Shown here piece after piece: positions 8,281-15,520 of a stretch of DNA of 64,000 bases. A program made the translations under genes and the position numbers. Every line of letters begins with the position of its first letter. The stretch's first letter is position 1. This DNA is from Thalassoglobus sp. JC818 (GTDB taxonomy: Bacteria; Planctomycetota; Planctomycetia; Planctomycetales; Planctomycetaceae). The DNA is taken from assembly GCF_040717535.1 (NCBI RefSeq), contig NZ_JBFEFI010000013.1, positions 1 through 64,000 of the forward strand. The letters run 5' to 3'. The notes beneath the pieces were generated by a model, which saw only the letters and a list, made by a program, of their open reading frames with translations, did no database searches and was not told where the DNA came from.

Positions 8281-8322
8281 AACCCCGTCAAATCGACCGC
8301 CAAGCGATTTCGACGGGGTTTT
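8281..8322 (+). terminator. Strong stem-loop, plus-strand terminator or leader hairpin
   Basis: AACCCCGTC-AAATCG pairs with CGATTTC-GACGGGGTT, giving a stem of about 15 pairs with one bulge, followed by TTTT on the plus strand. On the minus strand it falls in the leader of the primase-helicase gene, between the operator at 8333-8349 and the ATG at 8268, so it could act as a leader structure instead of a terminator. Confidence 0.45.
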
Positions 8323-8332
8323 CCATTGATGC

Positions 8333-8349
8333 TCAACACAGTGTGTTGA
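8333..8349. promoter_or_regulatory. Palindromic operator candidate, spacer 1
   Basis: Perfect arms TCAACACA (8333-8340) and TGTGTTGA (8342-8349) separated by one base, 65 bases upstream of the primase-helicase start at 8268. It uses the same half-sites as 2650-2672 and 5221-5245, but with spacing shorter by six bases. Confidence 0.55.
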
Positions 8350-8420
8350 AGGATTCCTTCCTTTCTTGATGAAACCGTGCTCCCAACCACGTAGAGCACT
8401 GATTCACCGAACCGACTCTT

Positions 8421-8726
8421 TTACACTCTCGCAGGCACGCGACCCCGAACCGTTCCTCGTCGATCTGCTTTCACTTCGACTTGTATGCCCGTCGCGTTCT
8501 TTGTTCGCGACGCGAGAAACTCGTCAACTTGTGCCTGCGAAAATCGGTATCGCGGCCAGCCAGTGCCGGGCTGAAGACTCACATCGAAGAAGGCCAAAAG
8601 GCGTTTCTTGCACAGTCGACGCACGCCATCAGGCGAAAGCCCGGTCTGCTTTCCCACATCTTCACAGTCAAGCGTCGCTGCGAAATAGTCATCAGGTTTC
8701 TCCGCCTCGTCTTTCCGTCTCGTCAT
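8421..8726 (-). CDS. Excisionase-like helix-turn-helix protein
   Basis: A 101-residue DNA-binding protein starting at ATG 8726. Residues ~19-48 form a helix-turn-helix (LDCEDVGKQTGLSPDGVRRLCKK), followed by a wing with PRYRFSQAQVDEFLASR, a block shared with the HTH protein at 2854-3237. The C-terminal tail is basic. A large inverted repeat begins four bases upstream of the start codon (8730-8781) and is a natural autoregulatory target. The protein could be the directionality factor of the element or the repressor that reads the TCAACACA palindromes; the sequence cannot separate these. Confidence 0.72.
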   Translation of the reverse strand: MTRRKDEAEKPDDYFAATLDCEDVGKQTGLSPDGVRRLCKKRLLAFFDVSLQPGTGWPRYRFSQAQVDEFLASRTKNATGIQVEVKADRRGTVRGRVPARV

Positions 8727-8729
8727 TGT

Positions 8730-8781
8730 GATAAAATCCTTGTGGTTGAGTCACAAATGTTCACAAATACAAGATTTTATC
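8730..8781. promoter_or_regulatory. Inverted and direct repeats upstream of the HTH gene
   Basis: GATAAAATC-c-TTGT (8730-8743) pairs with ACAA-GATTTTATC (8769-8781). Between the arms is a tandem TCACAAAT / TTCACAAAT (8751-8758 and 8760-8768). The block lies immediately before the ATG at 8726 and would overlap its promoter, as expected for autorepression. In the rest of the 8782-9125 gap I see no supportable gene. Confidence 0.5.
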
Positions 8782-9125
8782 GAGGTTTGAAGCGATCTGT
8801 CAAAAAACTTGAAATTTCGCAAACCATTACATATAAACGATTTCCGAAAGCTCGAACTTGCAAACTCCAACACTTATTTAATATGTGGCACGGAATTTGA
8901 TTGATTGGCATGAAATGACAGGACCATGCCCTTGTCAAGCCTTCATCTGTCAACCCTTGTCACGCCTTCGCCCACTTCAGCAGACCCAAATCACCCAAAT
9001 TATCATTGTGATTCGGCCCGTCATCTTCCCATTCTCTCGCCATCGGCCCGGCCCCGTAGCCTTGACAGGATTACAGCCCCTGTCATGGCGCCTGAGAGAA
9101 AAGGATTAACAACTTCAGATACGTT

Positions 9126-9154
9126 GCCAGAATAAAGCTTTCAGTGATTCTGGC
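9126..9154. repeat. Perfect 8-base inverted repeat
   Basis: GCCAGAAT (9126-9133) and ATTCTGGC (9147-9154) form a perfect stem with a 13-base loop. It lies 24 bases before a second hairpin at 9178-9210. Its role is unknown; it could be part of a transcript end or a protein-binding site. Confidence 0.35.
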
Positions 9155-9177
9155 CCGCTACCACTGGCGAAACTATT

Positions 9178-9214
9178 GAGCCTCCCGGTTGACCCGACCG
9201 GTTGAGGCTCTTTT
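9178..9214 (+). terminator. Rho-independent-type terminator
   Basis: GAGCCTC and GAGGCTC form the outer stem, CCGGT and ACCGG the inner stem, followed by TTTT at 9211-9214 on the plus strand. It sits directly at the 3' end of the minus-strand HNH gene. The U-tract points to plus-strand transcription, so it may mainly insulate that gene, but it could stall transcripts in both directions. Confidence 0.6.
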
Positions 9215-10239
9215 CATTTCAGAATTGGCCGTACTTGCCCAGCCAAAGGATGTGACTCATTCAACATCCAAGGAACATACGTGTTATTAGCATCAAAGAG
9301 CCAACCCATAGTGCCGTGTTCGGGACGATGAATTTGATCAAACGGAATCCCGGTGAATTGAGAGAGTACGGAAGCATACGATTCCTCGTGCCACGGATTC
9401 ATGCACGAGTCGCCGTCAACAGTTGACCGCCATTCAATTCGGTAGCTGACATGTCCATCTGCATCTTGAAAGAATTGAATATCAGATTCTTGGCACAGCA
9501 AACTTGCTCCGTATGCAAGCCGAGCAACAACTTCCGTGAACTGGTGAGGGTGCAACTTTTTGTTGGCGAGTTTTGCAGTTAATGGCTCTGCAACCTTCTG
9601 GTGAACGCCATTCTCAAAAAAATCGCCAATGATGCCAATTTCTCCAAATCGTAGAGCTATGAATCCGTTTAGTGCATCGTCTTTAAGATCAAATTGCAAA
9701 TCCGTTTCTTCGGGGCACTGGCATTCGAAGATCCAAAGCGACCCCGGATGCCAATCATGGGGAGCCTGCATCTGGAGCCAAAAATGTAGCATTGCGTATC
9801 TTTGCAGAAATTCCGGTGTGAGAATTTTTTCGGAATTCGGGTCAGTCCGGTCAACAGCAAGTGATAATTCTTTGAATTGAATGCCAACAAAAATCTTTCC
9901 AAGCCACTGAATCAATTCGAATCGTGAAAGCTTGGAAAACATTTCGAATCCAAGCTTGCTCGCCTCTTCAATTCTCTTCTCAATTGGTGCCAGGCCATCA
10001 TTGTTGCAGACTTTGCAGCACGGTATCGTAAGTCGTCGGTATGAAATCGTCGTCCCGTTCAGCAGGGTCAAATGCTTTTCCCACAAATTGAAGCGATGTT
10101 GAAGCCATTTTGGGAAAACGTGTTCAACCGTGCCGTTCTGGTCTGACAATGGTGTCGCACAAAGAAAGCAATTGTTTGGTGCGTACGGATGCAGTAGCAC
10201 GGCCTTCAATCGTTCGGCTTCTGATTCGAAATTGGACAC
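9214..10239 (-). CDS. HNH endonuclease-like protein
   Basis: A 341-residue protein starting at GTG 10239. The N-terminus has an HNH zinc-finger pattern: CFLC at 24-27, VEHVFPKWL at 38-46 carrying the candidate catalytic histidine, and CKVCNND at 75-81. The rest (~90-341) is a mixed alpha/beta region that I do not recognise and that may bind the target or sense a signal. The family cuts DNA or RNA using a metal ion. The gene is divergent from the RlmJ-like fusion gene, with only 107 bases between starts, so the two may be co-regulated. Both are cargo-type genes in a mobile element, suggesting genome defence, which is an inference. Confidence 0.65.
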   Translation of the reverse strand: MSNFESEAERLKAVLLHPYAPNNCFLCATPLSDQNGTVEHVFPKWLQHRFNLWEKHLTLLNGTTISYRRLTIPCCKVCNNDGLAPIEKRIEEASKLGFEMFSKLSRFELIQWLGKIFVGIQFKELSLAVDRTDPNSEKILTPEFLQRYAMLHFWLQMQAPHDWHPGSLWIFECQCPEETDLQFDLKDDALNGFIALRFGEIGIIGDFFENGVHQKVAEPLTAKLANKKLHPHQFTEVVARLAYGASLLCQESDIQFFQDADGHVSYRIEWRSTVDGDSCMNPWHEESYASVLSQFTGIPFDQIHRPEHGTMGWLFDANNTYVPWMLNESHPLAGQVRPILK

Positions 10240-10346
10240 GAGCTTTCTACCTCAATCAAAGTTGTGTGCTACCAAGCATGCCTAAATACACCCTACTTTG
10301 TTAAGCCAGAAACCGGTGCTTGATGCTGTAAAAATGGATAAAAGCA

Positions 10347-11951
10347 ATGGAACAAACGGTTATTGTTGAATGGACATTCACGCCTGATGATTTCTTCGAG
10401 GAACCATTCACGATTGAATTCGATCGTTGCAAATTGGAAATCGAAAGCAGCAAAGTATCAACGAACATTCAACCAAGCGAATTCACGGAAGCTTTGAAGC
10501 ATTCTCTGCATCGAAACTTGCATGATCATTTTCGCGGCGTCATGCTGGCATCCCACAAAGAGTTTGAATTGAGTCAGCCCTTGGTGTCGCGACTTCACGA
10601 CGATGGGCATCGAGTCGTTGAATTGTCGGGTACTTGCGTCATCAAATCTGGTGGTAGTGTCGACTGCATCGTGACGAATGGGGATGGAGTTGTCATCCGT
10701 GACACTCGTGCTGAACGAATCGCAAAGAAGCAGAAGACGGCAACGAGAATTGCAGGCTCAATCCAGTCTGATGTTTTGGTTCCTGTTCTTGTTGCGAGTT
10801 ATGAAGCTGCCGTTCGCGACCCCGACAACGAACTCATCCATCTTTATGAAATTCGAGAAGCGTTGAAAAAACAGTTCAACAACGAGGGCAACTTGCGAAC
10901 AAAGTTAGGGATCACAAAATCTGATTGGAGCGACTTTGGGAGACTAGCGAACGATGAACCGGTCAAGCAAGGACGCCATCGTGGAAGTCATTTAGGCAAT
11001 TTGCGTGGTGCCAATGAAGAAGAGTTGACGTCAGCACGCAACTTTTCATTTTCACTTATTGAAGCATACTTGAATTACTTGGACCGCCAAGAAGCTGAAC
11101 ACCATGGAGATAGATTGAGTCAACCAGAAGTTCGATATGATCATTCAAAAAAAATCGGTAACCAAGGGGATGTTATTAAACATGCGTGCTGGGTCTCGCT
11201 TCTCGTATATGCACTCAATCAAAACCCTGATGGCATTGTTGCTGACATCCATGCTGGCCGACGGGAGTACGAACTACCCCAAACTGGCGAATGGAAAAAT
11301 GGAATTGGCAAACTAGCTGAATTGATTCATGAGCACTCACCATTGTCATCAGTTCTTGAATCTTATGCAGGAAAATTCATTGCCAAAGACTTGGCCGCAG
11401 GCAGTCGTTACTTCGGATCATGTGGAATCAGTCAAGAATTGATTCGCAATGCAGGCACGAACGCACAACTCTGGTTGTGTGACACAAATGAAGAAGTGAC
11501 AAAAGCATTGATTGAATCATTTGCAGGCTCTAGCAATGTTTCCGTACGAAACACTGATGGCTACTCACTCTGCATGGAACTTGACACCAATGTTACCGCT
11601 GTGCTGATCGACCCACCGTCAATTGAGACAGAACAAACGGTTGCAGCGATCGAACATCTGAACAAATACCAGATACAATTTTTGTGTTGGATGCCACGTA
11701 CATCCAAGTATGACAGGAAAGAGAAGAGAGCTACCGAAGCGGGCACTTCACTTGACTTCATTACACGTTGCAGGGGAGTCGCAACCGTCCACACAGTCCA
11801 GTGGTATAAGTTCGGTCATCGAACCCCCGGATGCACCCTTGCCGTTTCGAAACACCATCCAGATACAATCAAGCCAGTGTTGAGCGAACTATGCAACATT
11901 CTTGGTTGGAGCCTGAATGGCTCAACTTACGAGAATGGGACGAAGTCTTGA
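10347..11951 (+). CDS. Fusion of a conserved unknown domain with an RlmJ-like adenine methyltransferase domain
   Basis: A 534-residue protein. Residues ~260-525 resemble RlmJ, the 23S rRNA adenine-2030 N6-methyltransferase: YDHSKKIGNQGDVIKH (264-279) matches the RlmJ N-terminal block, DIHAG (300-304) the SAM-binding strand, FGSCGISQELIR (356-367) the PGSP region, and LIDPPS (420-425) the catalytic DPPY-type motif with Tyr replaced by Ser. Residues 1-250 form a separate domain with VRDPDNELIHLYEIREAL (156-173) and GRHRGSH (209-215); the latter fits an Rx4H HEPN-like pattern only weakly. RlmJ proteins are normally ~280 residues and unfused. A modification or defence role is inferred. Confidence 0.68.
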   Translation: MEQTVIVEWTFTPDDFFEEPFTIEFDRCKLEIESSKVSTNIQPSEFTEALKHSLHRNLHDHFRGVMLASHKEFELSQPLVSRLHDDGHRVVELSGTCVIKSGGSVDCIVTNGDGVVIRDTRAERIAKKQKTATRIAGSIQSDVLVPVLVASYEAAVRDPDNELIHLYEIREALKKQFNNEGNLRTKLGITKSDWSDFGRLANDEPVKQGRHRGSHLGNLRGANEEELTSARNFSFSLIEAYLNYLDRQEAEHHGDRLSQPEVRYDHSKKIGNQGDVIKHACWVSLLVYALNQNPDGIVADIHAGRREYELPQTGEWKNGIGKLAELIHEHSPLSSVLESYAGKFIAKDLAAGSRYFGSCGISQELIRNAGTNAQLWLCDTNEEVTKALIESFAGSSNVSVRNTDGYSLCMELDTNVTAVLIDPPSIETEQTVAAIEHLNKYQIQFLCWMPRTSKYDRKEKRATEAGTSLDFITRCRGVATVHTVQWYKFGHRTPGCTLAVSKHHPDTIKPVLSELCNILGWSLNGSTYENGTKS

Positions 11952-11982
11952 TGATTTGCCCTTTGAGAATTGGTTTGAACAA

Positions 11983-12082
11983 TCAACAAGATGTGTTGAG
12001 CCAACTTGCGAGCGTCAGAAACCTTGGGTTTCAGCCGATTCTCGGTCAATCATGCTATGCCCTAAAAGACAAAGTGTGTTGA
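11983..12082. promoter_or_regulatory. Further TGTGTTGA half-sites
   Basis: An imperfect copy of the element palindrome, TCAACAAG-A-TGTGTTGA (11983-11999, two mismatches, spacer 1), and a half-site TGTGTTGA at 12075-12082, lie in the gap between the convergent genes ending at 11951 and 12117. No promoter for a flanking gene is expected here, so the role is unclear. Confidence 0.3.
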
Positions 12083-12116
12083 CAAATTCCAGTTCGTATT
12101 CGTCCAACCGAAGGCT

Positions 12117-12824
12117 TCAATCGGATTTTCCGATCCGGCCCCGAAGATGCCAGAGTGGGTTAACAAGAGTCCTTTTTGCGTCACTTGTTACGTCATACTG
12201 TGGTGAAGTGCTTCCTACACGCCAGATTTCGCTATCAAACTTGATAACTGGCCTTCTGTTCAAGTCGCATTTCATTTGGTCGATCAACTCTCGCACGATG
12301 GCTTTTCTAGAAGGCATTCCTGCCAACCACTTCTCCATCTGCCTTCCGTAATTTAACAGTTTCAGAATTCGACGCCGATCGTCAACACTTCCATACCGAG
12401 ACCTGAGATCGTCCAACTCACCAGTTGGTTCGTCAGAACGGTGGAGTGGTCCACTAACCAAGTTCCACTTGGCCCATAAGATCTTCTCGGCGAGATTTGA
12501 CTGGCTCGCATATGTTCCACCCTGCATTTTTGCCGTGAGCTTGACCATTTGAGATTGAGTAACATCAACCATCGATCCATAAACAGCCATGCAGTCCCAA
12601 TACCCATTTTCCTGCATCTTATTCCAGAAATCGCGAATAAGTTTCATCGAAATGACATGACACCATTGAAGCTTTAGCAACTTCGTTTCCAACCCATCCT
12701 CGCCGAATTTCCCGCCATGATTCAAGCCCTTTATTGGAATCTTGGGGTGATCATAGGCAGGGTCATTCGGCTTTGAACGAGTTTTGGAGTCGTACATGAG
12801 AACTCCGTTTTTGTCGATCATCAT
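12117..12824 (-). CDS. Hypothetical protein downstream of a RecA-like gene
   Basis: A 235-residue soluble protein starting at ATG 12824, 39 bases after the stop of the RecA-like gene and probably co-transcribed with it. The segment LQWCHVISMKLIRDFW (52-67) and, later, LWAKWNLVSGPLHRSDEP is loosely reminiscent of HNH-type nucleases, where a His-containing strand is followed by an Asn-containing helix, but the match is too weak to name a function. The C-terminus is basic. No signal peptide or membrane segment is seen. Confidence 0.5.
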   Translation of the reverse strand: MMIDKNGVLMYDSKTRSKPNDPAYDHPKIPIKGLNHGGKFGEDGLETKLLKLQWCHVISMKLIRDFWNKMQENGYWDCMAVYGSMVDVTQSQMVKLTAKMQGGTYASQSNLAEKILWAKWNLVSGPLHRSDEPTGELDDLRSRYGSVDDRRRILKLLNYGRQMEKWLAGMPSRKAIVRELIDQMKCDLNRRPVIKFDSEIWRVGSTSPQYDVTSDAKRTLVNPLWHLRGRIGKSD

Positions 12825-12863
12825 TGGATGAACTCCAATCTGTTTGCTGAGTGAAAGACTCGG

Positions 12864-13607
12864 TCAACGCAACGGCCCGAACTGGTGGATGTGTCGCGAA
12901 CCCGCCAAGCCATCCGGAATCATCTGGAATTTTGACCAGCAAGTGTTGACGCACTGCCCCCTAATTCTTGCGGTCGTGTCGGTCGTGAAGTTTTTAACAT
13001 CCAGAATGATCTGTGATGCTTCGCCTAACTGTCCCAACCTGATGACTTGATCGAACTCGCTGGCAGAGTTGGGTTCGCCAACCATCAGCACACCGGCCCT
13101 CGGTGCGACTTCTTCAAGAGTGTCAAAAACATCATCCAAGTTCCAAAGCACGCTGTGCAGGTTGTGTCGAAGTGAATCGATGATGAAGAAATCCACGCCT
13201 TCAAGATCATCGCGTTGCTTGCTGATGAACTTGTCCAAGCGAACGTCAAGCACCGAAGCAAGTGACGGGTCAGGCATCTGTTCAGGCAAGGCGAATGCCC
13301 AAAGGTTGCAACCGGGGTTGGTCCCTTCACGATCTTGAGCCGTTCGGTGCAGTTGCTTCAATTCGCGTTCTGAGCGTTCCGAATCAATCACAACCACCCG
13401 ACCACGTTTGAAGAGTTCAAGCCCCTTGTGCGGTTTGATGTTGAGATATTCCAGCGGGTTCCGTTCAGTTCCAAGCGGCATTGGTTGCGTCGCAATTCGC
13501 ACGGCAAGTTGTGCCATGCGATTTGAAACCCCTATGCCACTGCAAAAAAAAAGCGTTCTGGTGACGACATCAGTGTTCCGCTTTGTTGGTTGACCATTCC
13601 TTTCCAT
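12864..13607 (-). CDS. Third RecA-like AAA_25-type protein with a degenerate P-loop
   Basis: A 247-residue protein starting at ATG 13607. The order of elements matches AAA_25-type ATPases: a P-loop position GIGVSNRMAQLAVRIAT (24-40), a strand RVVVIDSERSERELKQL (70-86), a Walker B-like strand GVDFFIIDSLRHN (137-149), a strand AGVLMVGEPNS, and a late ARIRGQ motif (213-218) where these families carry a conserved ARGS-like turn. The canonical GxGKST reads GIGVSN, so the ATP-binding lysine is Val. It is the first gene after the integrase terminator and is followed by 12117-12824. Together with 3551-4465 and 4576-5196 it makes a set of three apparently inactive paralogues. Confidence 0.6.
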   Translation of the reverse strand: MERNGQPTKRNTDVVTRTLFFCSGIGVSNRMAQLAVRIATQPMPLGTERNPLEYLNIKPHKGLELFKRGRVVVIDSERSERELKQLHRTAQDREGTNPGCNLWAFALPEQMPDPSLASVLDVRLDKFISKQRDDLEGVDFFIIDSLRHNLHSVLWNLDDVFDTLEEVAPRAGVLMVGEPNSASEFDQVIRLGQLGEASQIILDVKNFTTDTTARIRGQCVNTCWSKFQMIPDGLAGSRHIHQFGPLR

Positions 13608-13651
13608 GACTCTCAGCCTTTCCTCATCTCAACCGGGAAGGCCATCATACC

Positions 13652-13678
13652 AAAAAATCCCGATCGACGAAGACCGGG
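13652..13678 (-). terminator. Rho-independent terminator after the integrase
   Basis: On the minus strand, CCCGGTC and GATCGGG pair with one G-T and enclose a short loop. The stem is followed by ATTTTTT (the A6 at 13652-13657 on the plus strand). It lies about 30 bases beyond the 3' end of the integrase region and separates it from the RecA-like gene starting at 13607. Confidence 0.7.
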
Positions 13679-13707
13679 CCTGTTAAAGAATGGGATGATG
13701 ATGAAAG

Positions 13708-14732
13708 TCATTTGGTCAGGTCAGGCGGTTCGATGCCTTTGACGAAATCCGAATACGACCATTCACCAGCATCAACGGGACTTGCCAGCATGATGCGTTG
13801 TCGGACGATTTCGCAAACGTACTGAATGCGGGCAATGCCCTTGCTCTTGATGTAGTGCTGAGCGTCGATGTTCTGAACCGTGTGCCCCATGATGTGGCCT
13901 GCTGTATCCAGTCGTGTGCGTTGTCGGTCGCTGTGCGATGAGTTTGACGCATCGCTGAAATGCCGATCCGAGACTTTGAGCCGTTGAACTTGCAACGCTC
14001 TTTAATCTTGCTGAACTCATGGCTGACTGCTGAGCACTTTTCAGTTGTGCCAGCCCAAGAGTTGGACAGCTTCTCAGTTAGGAACACCGGGTCAATCGGA
14101 TGCCAATACGATCCGTGCGGCTTCACGTTCTTGGCTTGGCGTTCCTCGTCACTGGCTTCGTCCCATTCTTGCCACTTGTAAACCAAATGTGACAGCCGTT
14201 CGAACCGCTCAGCCATGACTTGCCGAAGTGCCTCTTGAGTTTCCGGCCATAACTGAACCATTCTCAAGTTCTGTTTCTTGAATCGGTCGAATGTGATCAA
14301 GCCGGAATCCAGACCGTACTTGACCACCTGTTCGGCATCGTCGATGCCAGTGGATTCCGTCCAGCCACTTTCTTCAGCGCCTAACGCCATCAATGGGAAC
14401 CGGGCACAGTCGATTGGCAAGAAGCCTGCATTCAGCCCCAACAAGATCATTGCCCGTATCTGTGGTGTATGGCAGTTGTCGAGAAGCTGTTTGACTTCAG
14501 AAGGGTAGAACAGCTTCTGATTCTTCGCGCACTTCTCCCGGCTGAATTGTTCGTCCCGTTCTTCTCGCGAACGAACTTTGCCAAGTTTCGCGACGCGGCC
14601 CCGGTCCTTGGTCATTGCCATCGGCTTGACGTAATTAAAAGTGATGAACTGCCTGACAATCTCGCCATCAACTTCAAGCGGAGCAAAAACCAATCCATCC
14701 TCGTTGCAGAACTTGAAGAAAAATCGCACCAC
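13708..14732 (-). pseudogene. Tyrosine recombinase (integrase), core and catalytic part, frameshifted
   Basis: The main frame (13716-14732, 338 codons) carries the phage-integrase core, from an SAM-like core-binding region (VRFFFKFCNEDGL) to the catalytic domain with LGLNAGFLPIDCAR and the box-II ISAMRQTHR. After TATDNAH the sense passes to another frame ending at 13708, which supplies DTAGHIMGHT and the nucleophile region NIDAQHYIKSKG. The catalytic R, H and Y are therefore spread over two frames, with the shift between about 13900 and 13935. The N-terminal domain is in a third frame (14747-15244). The family cuts and rejoins DNA at attachment sites. As read here the enzyme should not be functional; sequencing error is the alternative. 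Confidence 0.72.
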
Positions 14733-14746
14733 GTCAGCACATTTTT

Positions 14747-15244
14747 TTACCTTGAATAGCTGGTGTGTGTTTCGCGGATGTGGTCCCCCAATGCCTTCAG
14801 GCCAGCATCGTCAACCTTGATCAGCTTTTCGCGTCCACATTGACGGGTCAACAACTTGATGATGATCTCGCATGGTCGTTGATGGTCATCGACCATTGCC
14901 TTTAACAATTGGTCGGCATCGTGTCGATCGATCTTGGATGACAAGAACAGATTACACGCGGCCCGAATCGAGATATCCGGCCCTTTTTCATACTCAATTT
15001 CTTCACACGGATCTTTCTCTGATTCCGTGCTGATGCCCGTCACTTTCCGGTCTTGCTGATTGAGCAACCCCGGTGCGACTTGATGAAGGTTTCGTAATGC
15101 ATTCTTCCACAAGCCCGCGTTGCTCGCGTCATCCGGGTCTTTGAACAGCGTCAGTTGGCCGTCAACGACTTCAGCCCATCGCCCGAAGCTCCGACGCTTG
15201 CCGTTAATATGCTTGACCCAGTTGCCCGCCGGATGCCGCGTCAC
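14747..15244 (-). pseudogene. Integrase N-terminal fragment
   Basis: A 165-residue frame with the arm-binding layout of planctomycete integrases: HPAGNWVKHINGKRRSFGRWA (4-24), then a helical region ending in LIKVDDAGLKALGDHIRETHTSYSR. The stop TAA comes directly before a sequence that, in the -1 frame, continues with VKKCADVVRFFFKFC, so a base appears to be missing at about 14748-14752. The first in-frame start is GTG at 15244, but the frame is open about 70 bases upstream (to near 15325) with a plausible KLNLKVAELPKPPNKIP stretch and no obvious ATG, so the true start is uncertain. Confidence 0.68.
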
Positions 15245-15429
15245 TGGGATCTTGTTTGGCGGCTTGGGGAGTTCTGCAACCTTCAGGTTGAGCTTCTTGC
15301 GGGTTCCGATGTTTTCCTTTCGCGTGTGGATTTGCTAGCTTGTTTGGGTATTGTGAAAGCTTGTCGAAAGGGTTGAACAATCGCCTCGTCAGTTGATCGT
15401 CAAAAGTGAACTGCCGGGGCTTTCCTGTG

Positions 15430-15509
15430 TCAACACAATTTGTTGACTTGCCAAAGCATAAAAACAGGCAAAGATATTTCAACACACTTTCAACTTGCAT
15501 CTCAACACA
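15430..15509. repeat. TCAACACA cluster between integrase and tRNA
   Basis: TCAACACA occurs at 15430-15437, 15479-15486 and 15502-15509. The first forms TCAACACA-A-TTTGTTGA (15430-15446), the element palindrome with one mismatch. The last copy ends 11 bases before the tRNA. The position, at the element edge and upstream of the integrase, fits an integrase promoter operator and/or arm-type recombination sites. Confidence 0.45.
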
Positions 15510-15520
15510 CCTGAGTGCAT

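Noticed and set aside
8885-9135. Two short plus-strand frames before the HNH gene
   Set aside because: They lack start signals and have proline/serine-heavy random composition.
11917-12351. 144-residue plus-strand frame overlapping the end of the RlmJ-like fusion gene
   Set aside because: It is largely antisense to the gene at 12117-12824 and has no plausible start signal.
50-13700. Recurring motif AGAATGGGATGATGAT (2554 and 13686; weaker at 54)
   Set aside because: A 16-base match twice in 14 kb is notable, but it has no palindrome or fixed context; not enough to claim an attachment or regulatory site.
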